DNA of 64,000 nucleotides from positions 6,155 to 70,154 of the forward strand of contig CAVSLS010000048.1 in assembly GCA_963728845.1 (NCBI GenBank). The letters are read 5' to 3'. The translations under genes and the position numbers were made by a program. This DNA is from Bog-473 sp963728845. GTDB taxonomy: Bacteria > Actinomycetota > Acidimicrobiia > Acidimicrobiales > RAAP-2. Shown here piece after piece: positions 27,521 through 38,149 of this stretch; position 1 is the stretch's first letter, and each line of letters opens with the position of its first letter. The notes beneath the pieces were generated by a model that made no database searches, had not been told where the DNA came from, and saw only the letters and a list, made by a program, of their open reading frames with translations.

Positions 27521-28278
27521 GTGCCCGCACCCGAAGAAGCCCTCTCGGCGCGAACATGACGTTCACCGGCTGCGGGGGCGCCCAGATCAACGCCTACCGG
27601 TCTCTCCCGGCTGGTGATGGCCCACGGTGGGGTTCTGGTCATTCACCACCTGCCGGGCTGGGACGCGGGGACCAAGGAGATCACGCGCCGTTTCGCCGCC
27701 CGAGGCTACAACGCGATCTGCCCCAATCTCTATGCCCGTCAGGGGTTCGATGTCGACCCCGACGAGCGCGGCCGCGGCCCGCGAAGCCGGCGGCATCCCC
27801 GACGACCAGTTCGTGGGCGACGCCGACGGCGCCATCAAGGCGCTGCGGGCACTGCCCACATCCAACGGCAAGGTCGGTGTCATCGGTTACTGCTCGGGCG
27901 GTCGGCACGCCTTCCTCACCCCGGTGAGCCTGCCCGTCGATGCGGCGGTGGGCTGCTACGGCGCCTTCGTGACCGGTACGCCCCCCGAAGGCTTTCCGCT
28001 GAAGGTGACGCCGCTCGTCGACCGGACGCCGCGAGCTGCGCTGCCCGCTGCTCGGCCTGTTCGGCAACGAGGACAAGTTCCCCAGCCCCGAGCAGGTCGA
28101 CGAGCTGGAGAGAGCGCTCGAGGCGGGCCAGCAGGACGCGACGAGTTCCACCGCTACGACGGCGCCGGCCACGCCATCACCGCGGTCGATCGCAAGGCCT
28201 ACCGGCCCGAGGCCAGCCGTAGACGGCATGGCGGCACATCTTCGAGGTGGCCGGCACGCAACCTGGCGGAGGACGTGA
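27521..28278 (+). pseudogene. Dienelactone hydrolase, decayed copy 1
   Basis: Near-copy of the intact gene at 29205. GTG 27521 matches the start of that gene, with the same AGGAGG site. Conserved blocks VLVIHHLPGWDAG, RGYNAICPNLYARQGFDVDPD, GVIGYCSGGRHAFL and FHRYDGAGHA are all present but spread over different frames, with breaks near 27553, 27620, 27765, 28030 and 28130. A loss of several bases near 27553 and altered residues near the end (the active-site follow-on FFAV is changed) indicate genuine decay, not only indel errors. The normal stop is also lost. Confidence 0.75.
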
Positions 28279-28281
28279 CCA

Positions 28282-28480
28282 TGATGCTCCTAACTCACCG
28301 TGGCCAGCGCCGTAGCGGGCAGCGCCAAAGGGCCGCAGGACTGGTTATCGGTCACGTCGGCACAGTGTCTACATCGCCCATACCTTTCCACGCCCCCGAC
28401 GACCACACGCTCGATATCGCCGCCGCCGATCGTCGTCCCGTGGTCCCGGTGCGCGGGTCGCCGCTGTCGCGCCTCAGCAG
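28282..28480 (+). pseudogene. DUF6295-like gene, decayed copy 1
   Basis: Degraded copy of the gene at 29963. Shared stretches include the start context, AVAGSAKGPQDW, HAPDDHTLDIA and a trace of the C-terminal helix, but the frame is interrupted and the end is lost. Confidence 0.65.
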
Positions 28481-28549
28481 CTAGTCGGCACGCCGTCGAT
28501 GGTAGACGGCGACCGGGTTCAGAGCTGGGCCGACGACAGGGGCCGCCCT

Positions 28550-29030
28550 GGCCGGTCGTGACCGCAGACGCCTGCCGACCGATCCGGCGGCCGGCGTTCA
28601 CCTGCACCGTGGGCCACACGTACCCTGCGGCGGTGAAACGACAGTGGGCGGCCGGCTAGTGGGCGGCGGGTGCGCCCGAGACCGTCGCCGTCTGAAGCCA
28701 CGCGGTCCCGTTCCCGCCACGGTGCGACCGCGGTCCGGGAGTGCCCGGGCCTCACGTCCTCTCTGTGCTTCGGCGATAAGCGGTCGGGGTCGACCGCCAC
28801 GCCGACTCGGGCCCAGAGAGGCTGCGCCGCGAGCACGTGCCCCCGGACCGTGGGCCTGCCCCGATCCCGTCGGCGTCCCGCACGGGCTCGACACCTACGA
28901 CGACGGCAGCCCGGTGTCGGCCCCTGCCGCTATCGAGGCGATCCACGGCCGCCAGCCCAGCCATCCGTGGGACCACGAGGTGCTGGAGCCGGGCGCCAGC
29001 GGACGCGCGCGGGCACAGCGGCACGTAGAG
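28550..29030 (+). pseudogene. Phosphotransferase-like gene, decayed copy 1
   Basis: Degraded copy of the N-terminal half of the gene at 30231. DTYDDGSPVSAPAAIEAIHG and QPSHPWD correspond to DSYDDGDWVGLAFEAIEG and PPRHPWD there, and the preceding DNA aligns base by base with the intact N-terminus. The kinase core is missing because copy 2 starts soon after. Confidence 0.62.
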
Positions 29031-29204
29031 TGTCAACCGCGAGGTTTGAAGTGGCGAAGTGGCAGATTGCGTGGATGCAAACGGGTCAATCATCAAATGC
29101 CGGTTGCGAGGGCGGCGGGCACTCGAGGCGCGCCATAGTGGGCGGCGCACCGACCACAGCGCGACCGCACCACCACGCGCGACCGTCAAGAGAAGGAGGC
29201 CGCC

Positions 29205-29960
29205 GTGCCCGCACTCGAAGAAGCCCTCTCGGCCCAGAACATGACGTTCACCGGCCACGGGGGCGCCCAGATCAACGCCTACCGGTCTCTCCCGGCTGGT
29301 GATGGACCCTACGGAGGGGTCCTGGTCATTCACCATCTGCCGGGCTGGGACGCGGGGACCAAGGAGATCACCCGCCGTTTCGCCGCCCGAGGCTATAACG
29401 CGATCTGCCCCAATCTCTATGCTCGTCAGGGGTTCGATGTCGACCCCGACGACGCGGCCGCGGCCGCGCGCGAGGCCGGCGGCATCCCCGACGACCAGTT
29501 CGTGGGCGACGCCGACGGCGCCATCAAGGCGCTGCGGGCACTGCCCACATCCAACGGCAAGGTCGGCGTCATCGGTTACTGCTCGGGCGGTCGGCACGCC
29601 TTCCTCACCGCGGTGAGCCTGCCCGTCGATGCGGCGGTGGACTGCTACGGCGCCTTCGTGACCGGTACGCCCCCCGAAGGCTTTCCGCTGAAGGTGACGC
29701 CGCTCGTCGACCGGACGCCGCAGCTGCTCTGCCCGCTGCTCGGTCTGTTCGGCAACGAGGACAAGTTCCCCAGCCCCGAGCAGGTCGACGAGCTGGAGGG
29801 AGCGCTCGAGGCTGCCGGCAAGACGTACGAGTTCCACCGCTACGACGGCGCCGGTCACGCGTTCTTCGCGGTCGACCGTCCGGCCTACCGGCCCGAGGCG
29901 GCCGTCGACGGCTGGCGGCGCATCTTCGAGTGGTTCGGCACACACCTGGCGGGGGACTGA
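29205..29960 (+). CDS. Dienelactone hydrolase family protein (intact copy 2)
   Basis: Alpha/beta hydrolase of 251 aa. The nucleophile is Cys126 in GYCSGG, as in dienelactone hydrolases; the likely acid is D186 (GNEDKF) and the His is H218 (GAGHAF). VLVIHHLPGWDAG is the oxyanion strand. Known members cleave dienelactone in chloroaromatic degradation, but many actinobacterial relatives have other, unknown esters as substrates. GTG 29205 follows AAGGAGG at good spacing. It sits two bases ahead of the DUF6295 gene. Confidence 0.92.
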   Translation: MPALEEALSAQNMTFTGHGGAQINAYRSLPAGDGPYGGVLVIHHLPGWDAGTKEITRRFAARGYNAICPNLYARQGFDVDPDDAAAAAREAGGIPDDQFVGDADGAIKALRALPTSNGKVGVIGYCSGGRHAFLTAVSLPVDAAVDCYGAFVTGTPPEGFPLKVTPLVDRTPQLLCPLLGLFGNEDKFPSPEQVDELEGALEAAGKTYEFHRYDGAGHAFFAVDRPAYRPEAAVDGWRRIFEWFGTHLAGD

Positions 29961-29962
29961 CC

Positions 29963-30223
29963 ATGTGCTCCTACCTCACCGTGGCCACCGACGTCGCCGG
30001 CAGCGCCAAGGGGCCGCACGGATGGTTCTCGGTCACGTCGGCCAGTGTCTATTTCGATCATCCCTTTCACGCACCGTTCGACCACACGTTGAACATCGAC
30101 TTCGCAGACCCTTCACGCGGGCCCGGCGCCCGGGTCGCCGTCGAACTGAGTGCCGAGTCGGCACGCCGTTTGGTCGAGAGCATTCAGGCAGCGCTCGCCG
30201 CCGCAGGGGCCGCCGCCTCGTGA
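29963..30223 (+). CDS. DUF6295-type small protein
   Basis: Protein of 86 aa starting MCSYLTVATDVAGSAKGP, then GWFSVTSASVYFDHPFHAPFDHTLNIDF and ending in a helix (SAESARRLVESIQAAL). This matches the DUF6295 family as I recall it; the function is unknown. Members are usually found beside dienelactone hydrolase genes, as here, where the start is two bases after that gene's stop. Conserved His residues in HPFHAPFDH could bind metal or take part in catalysis (inference). Confidence 0.82.
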   Translation: MCSYLTVATDVAGSAKGPHGWFSVTSASVYFDHPFHAPFDHTLNIDFADPSRGPGARVAVELSAESARRLVESIQAALAAAGAAAS

Positions 30224-30230
30224 TGACCTC

Positions 30231-31185
30231 GTGACGACACCGAGTGCTCCGGCGGCCGGGGTCCACCTCCCGTGGGCAGGCGTGCCGGCAGCGGTGCGGT
30301 CGTGGGCGGCCGGAGTCGGCGGTGGGCCGCCCGAGGTCGTGCGTGATCTCCGCGGTGGGTTCTCGCCCGGGGCGACCTCCATCCTGGAGTGGCCCGACCG
30401 CGCCATCTTCGTGAAGGCGGTCGGGACGGAATTGAACCCCGAATCCCCTTCCATGCACCGCCGGGAGGCGCTGATCTCGGCCGCACTCCCGAGATCGCGT
30501 CACGTTCCCAGGTTGCTCGATTCCTACGACGACGGCGACTGGGTCGGCCTCGCCTTCGAGGCCATCGAGGGTCGCCCGCCCCGCCATCCCTGGGACCCCC
30601 TGGAGCTGGAGGCCGTCACCGGCGGCCTCTCGACCATGCACGCGGAGCTCGACCCCCAGCCCGGCGCCGTCGCTGGAACCGCTCGCCGTGTACGCACGCG
30701 GGATGTTCGGGGGCTGGGCGGATCTCGCGTCGATGGCGTCGGCTCCGGCGTCTCTCGACGGGTGGGCCCGAGAGCATCTGACCGAGTTGGCGGATGTGGA
30801 GGCAGGCTGGCCGGAGGCCTGCGCGGGCTCGACGCTCGTCCACGGCGACGTGCGCTCGGACAACGTGCTCCTCGGAGTCGACGGCGTGGTGTTCGTGGAC
30901 TGGCCCCATGGTGCGGTGGGGAACCCGGCCTTCGACGTCGTCGCCTGGGCCCCCTCGGTCGTGCTCGAGGGCGGGCCCGATCCCGAAGTGCTGCTCACCG
31001 CCTACCGCGCCTCCACGCCGGTCGAACCCGACGTCATCACGACCCTCCTGGCCGCGATTTGCGGTTTCTTCGTGTCTCGGTCGCTCCGGCCGCCGCCACC
31101 CGGGCTCCCGACCCTGCGCGCGTTCCAGGCGGCCCAGGGCGAGGTGGCCCTCGCTTGGCTCCGTCGCCGCACCCGCTGGGGCTGA
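30231..31185 (+). CDS. Aminoglycoside phosphotransferase (APH)-like kinase (one frameshift)
   Basis: Kinase of the APH/choline-kinase fold, about 317 aa. The N-lobe has SILEWPDRAIFVKAVG with the ATP-binding Lys. After a frame change near 30670 the C-lobe has the catalytic loop LVHGDVRSDNVLL and the metal Asp in VVFVDWPHGAVGNPAFDVV. The substrate is unknown; most actinobacterial members phosphorylate metabolites rather than antibiotics. GTG 30231 starts eight bases after the DUF6295 gene, forming a three-gene operon whose upstream duplicate has decayed. Confidence 0.85.
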
Positions 31186-31227
31186 CGTTCGGCGCGGCTG
31201 GCGGGTGGCGCCGGTAGGTTGCTCAGC

Positions 31228-32166
31228 ATGCGTTTCGGACTGCAGATCCCGAACTTCACCCCGAACGAGCCGCCCGGCGCCCTCTTCGACGGCGTCGTCG
31301 ACATGGCGACGGCTGCCGAGGAGTCGGGCTTCGACTCGGTGTGGGTGATGGATCACTTCTACCAACTCCCGCCGATGGGCGGCCCCAGCCAGCCCATGCT
31401 CGAGGCCTACACGCTCCTCGGGGCGCTGGCGGCCCGCACCGCGAGGGTCAAGCTCGGCGCCATGGTGACCGGCGTGACCTACCGCAATCCGGCACACCTG
31501 GCCAAGATCGTCACCACCCTCGACGTGATCAGTTCCGGTCGCGCCATTCTCGGCATCGGTGCGGCCTGGTACGACGTCGAGCACGAGGGGCTGGGGTTTG
31601 ACTTCCCACCCGCCAGCGAGCGGCTGGACCGGCTGGAGGAGGCACTCCAGATCTGCCGGGCCATGTTCAGCGAGGACGCGCCGAGCTTCGGGGGGCGGTA
31701 CTACCGGGTGCGGGAGGCTCGCAATGTCCCGCACCCGGTGCAGGCAGGGGGGCCGCCCATCCTCGTCGGCGGGGGCGGAGAGAAGCGCACGCTCAATCTC
31801 GTGGCGCGTTACGCCGACATGTGCAACTTGTTCGGCGACGCTGCAACGATCGCCCACAAGGTCGACGTGCTGCGCGGACACTGCAAGGCAGCTGGACGCG
31901 ACCCGGCGGCGGTGACGGTCAGCCGGCTGAGCACGCTCGTCCTGACGGAAAGCGACGAGGAGACGGCAGCGACGAAGGACTTCTTGCGCCAGGTGACCGG
32001 CGAGGAACCGACGGGATCCGACGTGGGCACGCCGGACCAACTGGTCGCACGCATTGAGGAACTCGCTGCGGCCGGTGTCGAGTATTTCGTCTTCAACGTG
32101 CCGACGGGCACGCCCGAGACGGTGCGTCGGGTCGGCGACGCGGTGGTCGGCTCGTTATCCGGCTGA
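31228..32166 (+). CDS. LLM-class F420-dependent oxidoreductase
   Basis: Luciferase-like oxidoreductase of 312 aa. MRFGLQIPNFTP begins the first strand; SVWVMDHFYQLPPMGG, VKLGAMVTGVTYRNPAHLAKIVTTLDVISSGRAILGIGAAWYD and PPILVGGGGEKRTLNLVARYADMCN are the family blocks for F420-binding subgroups. It is close to the gene at 51086 in sequence pattern. ATG 31228 is chosen over the TTG at 31219 since it begins at the conserved first strand. It is convergent with the secreted repeat protein gene. Confidence 0.93.
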   Translation: MRFGLQIPNFTPNEPPGALFDGVVDMATAAEESGFDSVWVMDHFYQLPPMGGPSQPMLEAYTLLGALAARTARVKLGAMVTGVTYRNPAHLAKIVTTLDVISSGRAILGIGAAWYDVEHEGLGFDFPPASERLDRLEEALQICRAMFSEDAPSFGGRYYRVREARNVPHPVQAGGPPILVGGGGEKRTLNLVARYADMCNLFGDAATIAHKVDVLRGHCKAAGRDPAAVTVSRLSTLVLTESDEETAATKDFLRQVTGEEPTGSDVGTPDQLVARIEELAAAGVEYFVFNVPTGTPETVRRVGDAVVGSLSG

Positions 32167-32195
32167 CGCGGCTCACGCGGTTCGGCTCAGGCGGA

Positions 32196-33223
32196 TCAAG
32201 CGGCGGGTGCCGGGACCAAGGAGAACGTTCCCCCGTCGTGGGCCGGGCCGGCAAGACCGTTGCCGGTTCCGATGGTGGCGGGATTCGAGCGGATTTCCAT
32301 TGGCCGGGTTCAGCCGGGGGACTTCCTCTGAGTAGAAGTACAGCGGCTTACCGTGGAAGGTGAGCTGTCTGGTGCCGTCCGACCGTGTGATCTCGCCGAG
32401 GGAGCTCGCAGTCCACTCCGGTCGCCTGGGGTGGAGCGGTCGTCAGGACCGGTGGCCAGGTCAGGGCGCAGGTCCCCGTGCACGCACTGTGACCCTTCGT
32501 GTCCTTGCTGTAGGTGTAGACGACGATCGGTGTCGCCCCCACTCCCTGGAACATGTCGGCCGCCAGAACGCTGGGGCCATTCGGGATCGTCTGGGTCGTG
32601 ACTGCGGTGGCTCCCGAAGCCGGCTTCCCGTCCTTCGCCGACACCAGGTACCAGTACCCGTGCCAGGGCGGGAGCGGGAGCACCGTCTCGACGAAATTCT
32701 CCCCGGTGAACTGGTCGTGGCGCCATATCGAACAGGTAGAGCAGCTTCCCGGCGTAGGTGACCTGCTCCCCCCCGATGTCCTTGCGGTTGACCTCTCCGA
32801 GGAGGTGCTTGTTGACCCCGGGTCCGGCGACGGGCTTCCCCACCGTGGTGAGCACCGGCCAATCGGCCGACTTGTCCGTCTCGGGCCCAGCGCACGAGAG
32901 CGGCATCGTTCCCACCATGACGACCTTGGTCGTGCAGGCACTCGGCGTGTTGAGGTCGAAGGCGTAGAGCGAGTAGCCGGCGAACTGACCGGAACCCACC
33001 ATCAAGACAGTCCCGAACGGGCTCGACTCCGCCGAAATCGACCGTCCCCGTCGGGGCGGTCGTCGTCGTGAGTCGACGACGCGGCGGCCGGGAGGGTGGC
33101 GCCGGCTGCCACGAAGGCGAACACCAGCGCCAAGAAGAGGACACGGGGCGCCAGCGCGCGTGCAAGCCGCGAGTTATGCGACGCGTTCTGAAGACCCCGC
33201 CTCGGCGGCATGTGCATGTGCAT
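32196..33223 (-). CDS. Secreted COG4315-type repeat protein (several frameshifts)
   Basis: Exported protein of about 340 aa built of repeats of the type found in COG4315 (Yx[FWY]xxD-type) proteins. The signal is PRVLFLALVFAFVAAGATLP followed by a Thr stretch. Repeat 1: GQFAGYSLYAFDLNTPSACT, then KVVMVGTMPLSCAGPE; repeat 2: VTYAGKLLYLFDM; repeat 3: PIVVYTYSKDTKGHSACTGTCA; repeat 4: LTFHGKPLYFYSEE. The end GLAGPAHDGGTFSLVPAP stops at 32196-32198. At least four frame changes are needed (near 33060, 33010, 32720, 32400 and possibly 32300). Paired Cys suggest disulfides. It follows the FtsX-like permease gene by about 110 bp and may be an envelope partner. Confidence 0.72.
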
Positions 33224-33335
33224 GGTGCCATTCACGCAGACCGATGAAGCCGGCGACAGGGTGCGACCACACCCGAACCCGATGGTGCCAGCACCCCGCG
33301 CCGGGTGGGGCCACCGTGACGCGCCGGATTTCGAG

Positions 33336-35836
33336 TTACTCGACGCGCAGGAGCTGTGACGTAGTCGTGCGAGCTGCAATGCGCCCCGGGACCATGGCGA
33401 CGAGGACGGCCAAGCCAACCGCGATGAGCCCGATGGCGACGATGGCTCCCGTGGGGACGGTGGGGTAGGGGACGGCGCTGATCTCACCGGCGAACAGGTC
33501 CCACAGCACGCGACCCAGCGCGATCCCGGCCGGGATCCCGATGGCGCACCCGATGACGGCGGCGACTCCCGCCTGCACGGCGACGGCAATGGCCAGCTGA
33601 CGTCCGGTGAAGCCCAGCGTCTTGAGGATCGGCCAGATCGCGCCGTCTTCGCCGGACCGAGGTGACGAGCGTGATGCCGAGGGCGCTGACGGCACCAACG
33701 GCCAGGGCCGCGCCCAGGAGCAAGGGCGTGGTGCCCAGTGATCCGTAGTTGATGATCTGCGCCGGCCGCTGCACGGCCAGCACCGAGCCGCCGTTGATCG
33801 CGATGTCCAGTTTGTGCCCGATGGCCTGGATCGACCGCAGTGCCGCCTGGCTCGCTCCTCCCTTGGTGCGGATCAGGATCGCGTTGGGGCCCGGCGTGAC
33901 CTCGAAGAGGTTCCTCGCCGCGGGCGGGATGAGCTGGTAGGAGAGAAGGGCGCCGCGTTCCCATCTCGAGATGTGACGACCCGGTGACACCGATGGGGGG
34001 CAGCGTCGCAGTGCCGACGATCGTCAGCCTGACCGGTGCGCCGTGGGGTGCCCGCTCCTCCACCGTGTCCCCGACCCGCTTGTGCAGCTCGTGCAGCGTG
34101 CCGGCGCCGAGCACCACCTGATCGCGGGCCTGGAGGCCGTGCCCGCTGAGAAGAGGAGGTGCCACCGGGGCACGGGGCGTGGTTCCCATCACCGGCACGT
34201 TGATCCCGTCCATTTGCAGGGTCGAGTAGGAGACGCCACTCCAACTCTCGACGAGGGGGTCTGCGTCGAGGAGCTTGGCCGCGGCCTGTCCGGGGATGTC
34301 GCCGAGCCCACCACCACCGTCCATGTCGTAGGTCCAGTTCCAGCCGTAGAGGGCCGGGTGGTTGACCAAGGTGTTGAGACTCGACCCGAAGGTGACCGTG
34401 GCCACGACGACGGTGACGGCGAGGATGGCGCCGAGGATGGCCGACCGCACGGGGACGGCGCTTCTGCCCACCCCCGGCTCGAGGGCGAACCGCACCCCGG
34501 TGATCGCCGGCGGCGGGAGACCGGCCCGCGCCGCCGCAGTCGTCACGCGTCGACGAGGAGATTCGTTGGCCACGGACGTGTGCTCTGCCCGGCAGCGCTC
34601 GCCACGAAGCCAGGGCCGCGATCGGCCCCGAGGGACAGCAGGAGGCCGGCCACGCCGAGACCGATCACCGCCCAGTCTGCATGCACCTCGACGCGCAGGA
34701 ACGGCCGCACCGGTCCCAGCGGCGCCAGCGGCGAGAGGCAGAGGGCCACCACCCCGGCCAGGACGGAGGCGACTGCCACGGCGCCGAGCGTGCCGATCAG
34801 GTCGTCGCAGAAGGTCATGGATGGGCTCGCCCCGAGGGCCCGGATGATGTCGAGGTCTGCGGCTCTGAGGCGGATCCGGCGGCTGATGACCTGCCCCGCA
34901 ATGAGGAGGGCGGCGATGCCGGCGATGCCGCCGAAGACGGCCAGCGCGATGGCCTCGGGCCGCAAGGTGTCGTTGGCGATGGCGACGCGATCCTCGACTT
35001 GGACGTAGACGAAGGGGAGACCCTTGGGCAGCACGCCTTTGATCTCTGCTTCCACCGCGGCGAGGAACCGGTTGCCGCCCTGCAGCGTCAGCGCGGTCAG
35101 CATGGTATTGCTGCAGCAGGCGAGCAGCTTGTCGGTCAGCGCCGGCGTGAACAACACGATGGACTGGCCTTGTGCCTCGTCCTGGTCCTGGAACAGGTTG
35201 GTCGCCTGCCCCCCTGCGATGCCGACCAGCTTCACCCGCGCACGTTGGTCGGCGGGGATACGTCGAGTTCAGCGCGACATTCCCCGAGTTGGCCTGCGCA
35301 TTGGTGAGCCACCCGACGGGAATCTCCTCCCCCACGTGATACCCGAATGCCTTCGCCGTGGCCGCATCGAGGACGAACTCGTCGGCCTTGTGAGGGTCAG
35401 GCATCCGTCCCTCCGTAATGGCGACAGGATCCTCGGTGAAGTACAAACCTTTGACGCTGGCATCCGCGGGAATGGAAGCGCTTGCCGGCAGAGGTCGGCC
35501 CTTGGGGGTGAGTGGGCCCACGTTGAGCTCCAGCGTGTCAGCGACTCGTTCGACGTGAGGCAGATGGGACAGCTTTCGCAACAGGGCGGGGTTGTACGCC
35601 GAGTCGAGTCCGATGGCCGGGTTGATCACCCCGTCCAGGACGAAGAGATTGGGGACGTGCGAGGCGGCGACGTAGTCGGAGAACGAGGACTCGGTGCTGC
35701 GGGCCGCCGCGACAGCGCCCATGGAGAGGCCGCCGAGCGCACCCACCCGCAGGATCACGGAGACGTAATAGGACAGCTCCGACCGCAGGGTCGTTCGGAA
35801 CCGGTACCCGGCGAAGGACATCGCGCGCGCCAGCAT
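33336..35836 (-). CDS. FtsX/MacB-type ABC transporter permease, paralogue 1 (frameshifted)
   Basis: Permease of about 830 aa with two FtsX domains. ATG 35836 shares its A with the stop of the oxidoreductase gene. N-terminal membrane helix YVSVILRVGALGGLSMGAV, a large extracytoplasmic domain (HVPNLFVLDGVINPAIG), three helices (LAVFGGIAGIAALLIAGQVI with LDIIRALGASPSMTF), then helix AILGAILAVTVVVATVTFGSS, a second extracytoplasmic domain (MDGINVPVMG), and final helices ending AARTTTSQLLRVE. At least four frame changes are needed, near 35265, 34555, 33960 and 33660. Blocks SPLAPLGPVR and FGSSLNTLVNHPALYGWNW recur in the permease at 44843, so the two are paralogues that could pair on one ATPase. 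Confidence 0.82.
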
Positions 35837-37286
35837 CAGGACTCCGACGAGCCGGCTCCGTCCCGGCCGAGGTCGTGCAGGGCGGCGCGCGCCGCACCGA
35901 GCCCGCACATGCCGTGCACGCCCCCACCTGGTGGGGTGGAGGCGGAGCACAGGTAGACGCCCTTGAGCGCGGTGCGGTACGGGTTCCACTGCATGGTCGG
36001 CCGCAACACCATTTGGCGGAGCGTGGCGGCGCCGGCGTTGATGTCCCCTCCGACGTAGCTGGGATTGCGCTCCTCCTCGTCCACCGCGGTGGAGGTCGCA
36101 CGGCCGAGGATCAGGTCGCGAAAGCCGGGGGCGAACCGTTCGATCTGCGCTTCCATCCTCTCGGTCATGTCCACGTCGGAACCGTTGGGGACGTGACAGT
36201 AGGCCCACAGCGTGTGCCGGCCCGCCGGTGTCCTGTGGGCGTCGACGACGCACGGCTGCGTCACCAAGCAGTACGGGTAGAGCGGGGTGCCGACCGGCGT
36301 TCACGTCCGCCTCCCCGCGGGCGATCTCTGCGAAGGTGCCGCCCACGTGGACCGTGACCGCCTGCCGACAGCCTTCGGCGCTCCACGGAACCGGTCCGCT
36401 CAGCGCCCAGTCGACCTTGCACACGCCGGGCCCGTAGCGGTAGCGCGCCAGGGCCTTGCCGTAACGGCGGGGCATCGCGTCACCCGCCAGGTCCAGGAGT
36501 TGGCGCGGGGTGACGTCGAGCACGACGGCGCGGGCGGGCGGGCAGCTCGTCCAGCCTCTTCACCAGACGGCCGGTCTCGATGTGCCCGCCGAGCGCCATG
36601 ATCTCGGCCACGAGGGCGTCGACGACGGCCGCGCTCCCGCCCTCGACCACCGGCCAGCCATAGCGATGGGCCATGGCCGTGAAGAGCCGGGGGAAGACGC
36701 CCGAGAGCGGCGCGGTGAGCGGCAGCATGGAGTGCGCGGCGGTGCCGGCCACGAGCGCCCGAGCCTCCTCGGTCTGGAACCTCTTGGCCATGCGCTGGGC
36801 GGAGCTGAGACCCCGCAGCCCGAACTCGGCGGCCGCCAGGGGGTGGGCGGGCAGCTGTCCGCATGGAGCCCAGAAAAGCGGGGAGGATCTTGTCCACGTC
36901 CCGGACGAGCGGCGAGAAGATCCGCGCGTACGCGGGTCCGTCCTTCCCGAGCGAATCGGCCACGTCGTCGACACTGTGCCCGACGCAGACGGCGCGCCCG
37001 CCGTCGAGCGGATGGGCGAAGGCGACCCCCGGCGTCAGCAGCCGCACGCCGTGGGCGGGAGAGGTCGATGTCGCGAAAGCGCGGGTGATGCCAGCAGAAG
37101 CGGGTGAACCGCCGAGCAAACGTCGTGACGGAATCCGGGGAGGGTCAGTTCGGCCGTGCGGCAGCCCCCGCCCGGCTGGTCCGCCGCCTCGTAGACGTCG
37201 ACGACCAGGCCGGCACGGGCCAGGGTGAGCGCCGCGACCAGTCCGTTGGGACCGGCACCCACGACAAGGGCGTCCGCTTGCCTCAC
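35836..37286 (-). CDS. NAD(P)/FAD-dependent oxidoreductase, phytoene-desaturase-like (frameshifted)
   Basis: COG1233-type amine-oxidase/desaturase fold, about 480 aa. GTG 37286 starts RQADALVVGAGPNGLVAALTLA, the FAD-binding GxGxxG, with DVYEAADQPGGGCRT. Further parts in other frames: VAFAHPLDGGRAVCVGHSVDDVADSLG, FPRLFTAMAHRYGWPVVEGGSAAVVDALV, VLDVTPRQLLDLAG, and CVVDAHRTPAGRHTLWAYCHVP leading to the C-terminal FAD clamp GVHGMCGLGAARAAL. Four frame changes (near 37080, 36860, 36530, 36290) are needed. The substrate is probably a hydrophobic polyene or lipid (inference). TGATG overlap with the permease indicates coupling. Confidence 0.83.
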
Positions 37287-37293
37287 CGGTTCG

Positions 37294-38145
37294 TCACAGG
37301 GCCAGCGTCGTCGCTTCCCTGGCCCCGATGACGGGCACGCGGCTCTCTGCGAATCGGCACAGAGTCCGCTCGACCTCCGTGTCGTTCCGTTCGGGCCGAT
37401 GATGGAAGAGCGCGACACGACCCGCACCCGCCATGGTCCCCAGTCGGACGGCGTATTCAGCCGCCGCGTGCCCGAACGAGCCCTCCGCCGCCACTTCCTC
37501 AGAACGGAGATGCGAGTCATGGACCAGGAGATCGACGCCGCGCGCCAACTCCAGGGCCGCCTCGTGGTACTCGCCGATCCCCTCTGGGCCCGGCCCGAGC
37601 GCCGTCGGGCAGTGATCCGGAATGTAGGCGACAGACGAGTGCCCGTCGCTCACCCGGAAGCCCACGGTGCGCCCACCCTTGTGGGGTACGTCGATCGCCA
37701 CGACGGTGAAACCCTCGGCTTCGAAGGTGCCGCAGGGGATCAGACCGAAACTCCAGTCGCCGCGCAGCTGCGAGGGCCCGATGGGGAAGAAGGGTGGTGA
37801 CATCATCCGCTCGAGCAGCGCTCCCGCATCGGTGTCTCGGTCGTCCGCGGGCAGCAGCAACGTCACCTTGGCATCGTCGCGGTCACCGCTGCCGAAGAAA
37901 GGCAACCCCTGCACGTGGTCCCAGTGCAGGTGGGTCAGGAGGACGGTGCCGCGGAACGGGCGCGGACCGAGGAGCTCGGGTAGTCGCCGCAGACCCGTTC
38001 CCCCGTCGAGGATGAGCGTCGGTGGCGCAACGGGATCTTCTCCGTCCTGCGACAGCGCCAAACAGGAGGTGTGCCCGCCGAATCGGGTGAAGTCGGGTCC
38101 CGGTGCGGGCGTCGACCCTCGGGTCCCGCAGAATGTGACGCGCAC
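37294..38145 (-). CDS. MBL-fold metal-dependent hydrolase, candidate cyclic-nucleotide phosphodiesterase
   Basis: Metallo-beta-lactamase-fold phosphoesterase of 283 aa. VTFCGTRGSTPAPGPDF and FGGHTSCLAL at the N-terminus, metal ligands H72, H74, D76 and H77 in LTHLHWDHVQGLPFF, Asp/His in VAYIPDHCP, and DLLVHDSHL plus FHHRPERND at the end. The G-T-R-G-S start and HLHWDH are typical of PhnP/class II PDE-like members acting on cyclic phosphates. Being between a cyclic-nucleotide-binding protein and an adenylate cyclase suggests it may degrade cAMP, which is inference from context. GTG 38145 follows the cNMP-protein stop by four bases. Confidence 0.85.
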   Translation of the reverse strand: MRVTFCGTRGSTPAPGPDFTRFGGHTSCLALSQDGEDPVAPPTLILDGGTGLRRLPELLGPRPFRGTVLLTHLHWDHVQGLPFFGSGDRDDAKVTLLLPADDRDTDAGALLERMMSPPFFPIGPSQLRGDWSFGLIPCGTFEAEGFTVVAIDVPHKGGRTVGFRVSDGHSSVAYIPDHCPTALGPGPEGIGEYHEAALELARGVDLLVHDSHLRSEEVAAEGSFGHAAAEYAVRLGTMAGAGRVALFHHRPERNDTEVERTLCRFAESRVPVIGAREATTLAL

Positions 38146-38149
38146 CGGT

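Larger units (their letters stand above)
27415..29090. repeat. Duplicated cassette, copy 1 (decayed)
   Basis: This segment parallels 29100-30650: the same upstream leader, the same gene order (dienelactone hydrolase, DUF6295, phosphotransferase) and high identity in the first gene. Identity falls along the unit, and all three genes are broken. The spacing to copy 2 shifts from 1684 bp at the first start codon to about 1622 bp at the third gene, so indels have accumulated. Confidence 0.8.

Noticed and set aside
33002..36523. A 1173-residue minus-strand open frame with oxidoreductase, permease and signal-peptide pieces
   Set aside because: It chains parts of three separate genes whose frames coincide because of one-base shifts. 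TGATG at 35834-35838 marks the real gene boundary.
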